A DNA stretch of 7,430 nucleotides, taken from positions 1 through 7,430 of the forward strand of contig CAMUZD010000075.1 of NCBI GenBank assembly GCA_947165115.1. Direction: 5' to 3'. The stretch comes from an uncultured Clostridia bacterium. Its GTDB lineage: Bacteria > Bacillota > Clostridia > Oscillospirales > Acutalibacteraceae. Below the pieces are notes generated by a model. That model worked only from the letters and a program-made list of their open reading frames with translations, was not told the DNA's origin and did no database searches. A program made the translations under genes and the position numbers. Below, one piece after another: positions 5,169-7,430 of this stretch (its first letter is position 1; every line of letters begins with the position of its first letter).

Positions 5169-5215
5169 CGCACACTGTCATATTTAGTTATGACATAGAT
5201 GTGCGCACTTAGTGA
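5169..5215 (+). other. Candidate origin of transfer (oriT) with MOBQ-like nick sequence
   Basis: A two-part inverted repeat, CGCACA-TGTCATA (5169-5174, 5176-5182) with TATGACA-TGTGCG (5189-5195, 5200-5205), is followed on the plus strand by GATGTGCGCACTTAG (5198-5212). MOBQ/MobA-type relaxases (RSF1010, pIP501 and pSK41 group) nick at sequences of the form TAAGTGCGC/CCTTA just 3' of an inverted repeat. Here GTGCGC and CTTA are kept, with A in place of the first C after the nick. The predicted nick is between 5206 and 5207. The site lies in the gene-free block upstream of the relaxase operon, as expected. The nick comparison is from memory of the family. Confidence 0.6.
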
Positions 5216-5222
5216 AAAAACA

Positions 5223-6434
5223 TTAGAATACAAAGCAGTCTTTTTCAAGGAAGAAATCTATTGCATATATCTTTTTATATCCGTTGCCGACCGAAGTGAA
5301 CGGATCATCATCCATTGTTATAATGATTTTACGGAAACCGTCGTTAAGGTTGTTGAACGAACTGAGCTCCTGTTCTTTCTTCTGCGGATCAATTATGCTA
5401 TAAGCGACCTGAATGTAATATGTATCCCTATCATCGGAAGCAATAAAGTCAATTTCTTTTTCTCTGTTTTTTCCTATATCAACTCTGTAGCCTCTGTTAA
5501 TAAGCTCCAGGTAAACAAGATTTTCAAGAGCGTGTGTCGGCTCAATCTGACGGTAGTTCAGCTTTGCGTTTCTCAAGCCCAGATCGGAGCAGTAATATTT
5601 GTTTTGAGTTTTAAGGTATTCTCTGCCCTTTATATCATATCTGTATGCTTTATAGAACAAAAAAGACTCACACAGCCAGTTTAAATAATTACCTACAGTA
5701 TCAGGCGTTATGGTTTTATATCCATTGCTCTTAAGAGTATCGGTGATCTTTTTGGCGCTCACTGTACTGCCTATATTTGAGCATAGGAAATCATAGACTG
5801 CAGTAAAAGCATTCTCGTTTCTGATGGAATACCTTTCGATTATATCCCGCGAAGCGATGGTTCCCTGCAGCATATTGAGATACTGAACCTTGAGTTCGCT
5901 GTCCGGTTCGGTTGCGGCATAAGGAAAGCCGCCGTAAAGCATATAGCTTCTGAAAGCATCCCTCTTGTCACCGCCTATGTAAGAATAATACTCCGCAAAC
6001 GATAGAGTGTTGACACGGATTTCTATACTTCTGCCTCGCAGTGCCGTATTGATTTCGCCGGAGAGCATATCGGAATTTGACCCGGTGATATAAACATCAC
6101 AGCCTTTGTTTTTTAAACTGTTGACCAGGTCTTCAAAGCCGGAGACATATTGAATCTCATCAATCATCACATAGTATTTTGACCCGTCATTCATCTTCTG
6201 ACAGATGTGTTCATATAATCTGTCAGCATCACGGAGCTCAGAATTTTCTTTATCTTCGAGGTTGATTTTGATAATGTTTTTTGCCGGTATGCCCGAACTT
6301 AAAAGCCAGTCACCGAAAATATCAAACAAAAGAACAGATTTTCCGCAGCGCCTGACACCGGTTATTACTTTTATTAAATCTTTGTCCTTATACTTTATTA
6401 GTTTGTTAAGATAATCATCTCTCGGAATAACCAC
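5223..6434 (-). CDS. AAA ATPase with DUF4143 domain (AAA_14 family)
   Basis: This protein of 403 residues starts at GTG 6434. A ribosome binding site GGAGG (complement of 6443-6447) lies 8 bases upstream, and the first residues VIPRDDYLNKLI match the usual N-terminus of the family. The ATPase domain has Walker A GVRRCGKS (26-33), Walker B YVMIDEIQ (D92, E93), a TGSNS sensor (117-121), the LRGRS arginines (about 132-136) and LSFAEYY. The DUF4143 part (about 200-370) ends in a restriction-nuclease-like segment, EKEIDFIA and YIQVAY (D329, Q342), lacking the usual lysine. The molecular function of this widespread family is not established. It is cytosolic, with no signal or membrane segment. It has its own promoter and a terminator downstream, so it looks like independently expressed cargo between the DUF4315-like gene and oriT. 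An upstream in-frame extension to 6536 runs through the promoter and is not coding. Confidence 0.88.
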   Translation of the reverse strand: MVIPRDDYLNKLIKYKDKDLIKVITGVRRCGKSVLLFDIFGDWLLSSGIPAKNIIKINLEDKENSELRDADRLYEHICQKMNDGSKYYVMIDEIQYVSGFEDLVNSLKNKGCDVYITGSNSDMLSGEINTALRGRSIEIRVNTLSFAEYYSYIGGDKRDAFRSYMLYGGFPYAATEPDSELKVQYLNMLQGTIASRDIIERYSIRNENAFTAVYDFLCSNIGSTVSAKKITDTLKSNGYKTITPDTVGNYLNWLCESFLFYKAYRYDIKGREYLKTQNKYYCSDLGLRNAKLNYRQIEPTHALENLVYLELINRGYRVDIGKNREKEIDFIASDDRDTYYIQVAYSIIDPQKKEQELSSFNNLNDGFRKIIITMDDDPFTSVGNGYKKIYAIDFFLEKDCFVF

Positions 6435-6453
6435 GTCTATCGCCTCCGAATGC

Positions 6454-6482
6454 ATTATACTCGAAAAACTTTCGATTTTCAA
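6454..6482 (-). promoter_or_regulatory. Sigma-A promoter of the AAA-DUF4143 gene
   Basis: On the minus strand TTGAAA (complement of 6477-6482) and a perfect TATAAT (complement of 6454-6459) are 17 bases apart. Transcription would start near 6447, giving a 5' leader of only about 13 bases that begins almost at the GGAGG ribosome binding site. The site excludes the longer upstream reading frame and supports the GTG start. Confidence 0.82.
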
Positions 6483-6496
6483 GAGTTTTTCGAGTA
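6458..6496. promoter_or_regulatory. 13-bp palindrome spanning the ATPase promoter (probable operator)
   Basis: TACTCGAAAAACT (6458-6470) and AGTTTTTCGAGTA (6484-6496) are perfect complements separated by 13 bases that contain the -35 element. A second palindrome, TCGAAA-aac-TTTCGA (6461-6475), shares the left arm, giving three TCGAAA/TTTCGA half-sites. Occupation would cover the spacer, the -35 and part of the -10, so repression is the simplest reading. The binding protein is unknown. Confidence 0.65.
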
Positions 6497-6553
6497 GAGA
6501 TGGCGTAACCGAAAACAAGCCGTGAATTATAGGCAAAGAATAGTTTATATCAT

Positions 6554-6847
6554 TTAATCATTGTCACTCTCAATAGGCAAGGAATCAAAAGACTTCGGCA
6601 TAGCGTGCTTTTGCTTCAGCGACTGAATCAGTTTCTTGAATTCATCGGGCGTTTCATAGCCGGCGGCTTTAACCAAAGAAAGAAGCACCTCGTCATTCAG
6701 ATTGCAGATTTCCGCATCAATCTCCTTGTTACGGGCGTTGAGTTCTTTGATCGATTCGTGCAGAGAAGAAATCTTTGCCTTGCAGTCCTCAATCTTAGTA
6801 TTGTTTTTTGATTGCTCATTGAGCAGTTTTTCAATTTTTGAGTTCAT
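6554..6847 (-). CDS. DUF4315-like coiled-coil protein
   Basis: This 97-residue acidic/basic protein starts MNSKIEKLLNEQSKN. Residues about 1-52 form a continuous heptad-like coiled coil rich in K, E, N and L. A short conserved-looking segment follows (LLSLVKAAGYETPDEFKKLI, 55-74), then a disordered tail. Length, the NSKIEKL start and the coiled coil followed by an EFxxLIxxLK helix match the DUF4315 family. That family is found among the conjugation genes of Clostridia ICEs, near the VirB-type peptidase and DUF4316 genes, and its function is unknown. The ATG at 6847 has GGAGG six bases upstream, and the gene overlaps the end of the preceding one by 17 bases, so they are translationally coupled. 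The assignment is by pattern only. Confidence 0.75.
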   Translation of the reverse strand: MNSKIEKLLNEQSKNNTKIEDCKAKISSLHESIKELNARNKEIDAEICNLNDEVLLSLVKAAGYETPDEFKKLIQSLKQKHAMPKSFDSLPIESDND

Positions 6848-7154
6848 TTTTAACCTCCGTATTATTTAATAGATTTGATTTGTTTTTCTGACCGTTTGCT
6901 GAGCGGGCTTTGCGCTGAGCTTCGGTTATTTCTTTTTTTGCCGCGGTTTTACGGAATGTGATCGATACATTCTCCACTTTAACCGCAGCACGCAGAAAAG
7001 CCGGAGCATCATCGTCATAAATCATGACTACTGCCTCCGGCTCTTCTTTTTGTAGTTTCAATATTTGTTTGTTGACCTTTCGGTCATAGCTGTCTACCTG
7101 AATCTCATCGTCACCGACGGGCATAAACAGATGAAGCTCTTTAGTTACCCTCAA
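6831..7154 (-). CDS. Hypothetical protein of 107 residues, element-associated
   Basis: I do not recognise a named family. The N-terminal part (about 1-70) alternates beta-like stretches and acidic turns (ELHLFMPVGDDEIQVDSYDR, VVMIYDDDAPAFLRAAVKV, VSITFRK). The C-terminal 35 residues are very basic and lysine/asparagine-rich (TEAQRKARSANGQKNKS). A small folded domain with a basic tail suggests nucleic-acid contact. Similar short proteins with a KPR/EAQRxxA tail occur in clostridial phages and plasmids, but this is only a resemblance. The start is TTG at 7154, supported by GAGGTGAT (complement of 7158-7165) with seven bases between GAGG and TTG. No ATG near the ribosome binding site exists. It is first in a two-gene unit with the DUF4315-like gene. 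Confidence 0.75.
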   Translation of the reverse strand: MRVTKELHLFMPVGDDEIQVDSYDRKVNKQILKLQKEEPEAVVMIYDDDAPAFLRAAVKVENVSITFRKTAAKKEITEAQRKARSANGQKNKSNLLNNTEVKNELKN

Positions 7155-7375
7155 TAAATCACCTCTTTTACTATAAATTTTAAAGCATAGGGGTTTTTGA
7201 GCTTTTTTATCGGCACGGCTTACCGATAAAATGTACCTTTTTCCGATAGATTACTCCAAAATGATGAATCCTCTGACCCAATCCATCCGAATCGATAAAT
7301 CTACGATTTTTATCCTTGTTTTGAGTGCATCACTCCTTCAAATAATATATTTAAGAGGTCAACGGCACCCTCTCA
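7155..7375 (-). promoter_or_regulatory. Structured leader region of about 215 bases upstream of the 107-residue gene
   Basis: No gene of normal size fits here. Reading on the minus strand from the promoter, AGAGG/CCTCT (complement of 7354-7358/7369-7373) can form a hairpin right at the start. GAAGGAG then precedes ATG at 7329 and a six-codon frame (MHSKQG). The ribosome binding site and ATG are themselves inside the palindrome GAGTG-ATG-CACTC (7323-7335). Further down, TTTTATCGG (7205-7213) and CCGATAAAA (7223-7231) form a perfect 9-bp stem. CGATA-like words recur at 7244-7248 and 7292-7298. This could be a leader-peptide or attenuation region. No riboswitch class was recognised. Confidence 0.4.
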
Positions 7376-7403
7376 ATTATAACAAATTTTATGAACTTTT
7401 CAA
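7376..7403 (-). promoter_or_regulatory. Sigma-A promoter upstream of the 107-residue and DUF4315-like genes
   Basis: On the minus strand TTGAAA (complement of 7398-7403) and TATAAT (complement of 7376-7381) are separated by 16 bases. Transcription would start near 7369, leaving a leader of about 215 bases before the TTG start at 7154. No other convincing promoter lies closer to the gene. Confidence 0.7.
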
Positions 7404-7430
7404 GTGAAATGAAACGATGGTAAACAATGT

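Noticed and set aside
5198..5215. Nick site read on the minus strand (CTAAGTGCGCACATC)
   Set aside because: GTGCGCAC is self-complementary, so the minus strand also resembles the MOBQ core. There the inverted repeat would be on the wrong (3') side of the nick and CTTA would be missing, so the plus strand is preferred, though not proven.
6435..6536. A 34-codon N-terminal extension of the AAA-DUF4143 protein
   Set aside because: It contains the consensus promoter and palindrome of the gene. The GTG at 6434 has an ideal GGAGG and matches the family's usual N-terminus.
1..7430. CRISPR array, insertion sequence or toxin-antitoxin pair
   Set aside because: No regularly spaced repeats, transposase motifs or recognisable toxin-antitoxin pair were seen. 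The repeats present are short and explained as att, oriT or operator-like sites.

Overview
The window looks like one end of an integrated mobile element in a low-to-moderate GC Gram-positive gut anaerobe, probably a clostridial/Oscillospirales (Ruminococcus-like) genome. This rests on strong GGAGG-type ribosome binding sites, consensus sigma-A promoters, and a set of small families (DUF3847-, DUF4315- and MobA/MobL-type) typical of Clostridia integrative elements. The organism call is inference from gene content.

Layout, left to right. Positions 1-138 hold chromosomal sequence: a near-perfect promoter and an intact tRNA-Pro(CGG). The 3' end of the tRNA is the likely integration site, and the element starts there. 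Positions 139-446 hold no gene. They carry an inverted repeat directly after the tRNA, four copies of CGGATAA in two pairs (candidate integrase arm-binding sites) and a bidirectional terminator. All protein genes lie on the minus strand and are described here in transcription order, right to left. A promoter at 7376-7403 drives a long structured leader. It is followed by a 107-residue protein of unknown function (7154-6831) overlapping a DUF4315-like coiled-coil protein (6847-6554). Next comes a separately promoted AAA ATPase with a DUF4143 domain (6434-5223), whose promoter is embedded in a 13-bp palindrome. Then comes a gene-free block of about 520 bases (4700-5222) with a candidate origin of transfer (hairpin plus a MOBQ-like nick sequence), several hairpins and two terminators. 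A transfer/replication operon follows: a DUF3847-like protein that appears to use a non-ATG/GTG/TTG start, a MobA/MobL relaxase, a primase-helicase fusion (Toprim plus RepA-like ATPase) with a strong internal ribosome binding site, and a small excisionase-like helix-turn-helix protein next to the attachment end.

How the parts fit (inference). The relaxase would nick the oriT just upstream of its operon and transfer the strand. The Toprim/RepA protein would prime or unwind DNA for replication of the excised or transferred form. The helix-turn-helix protein would assist excision at the tRNA. No integrase gene and no type IV secretion genes are visible. They must lie beyond 7430 or be absent. 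The DUF4315-like gene hints that a conjugation module continues to the right.
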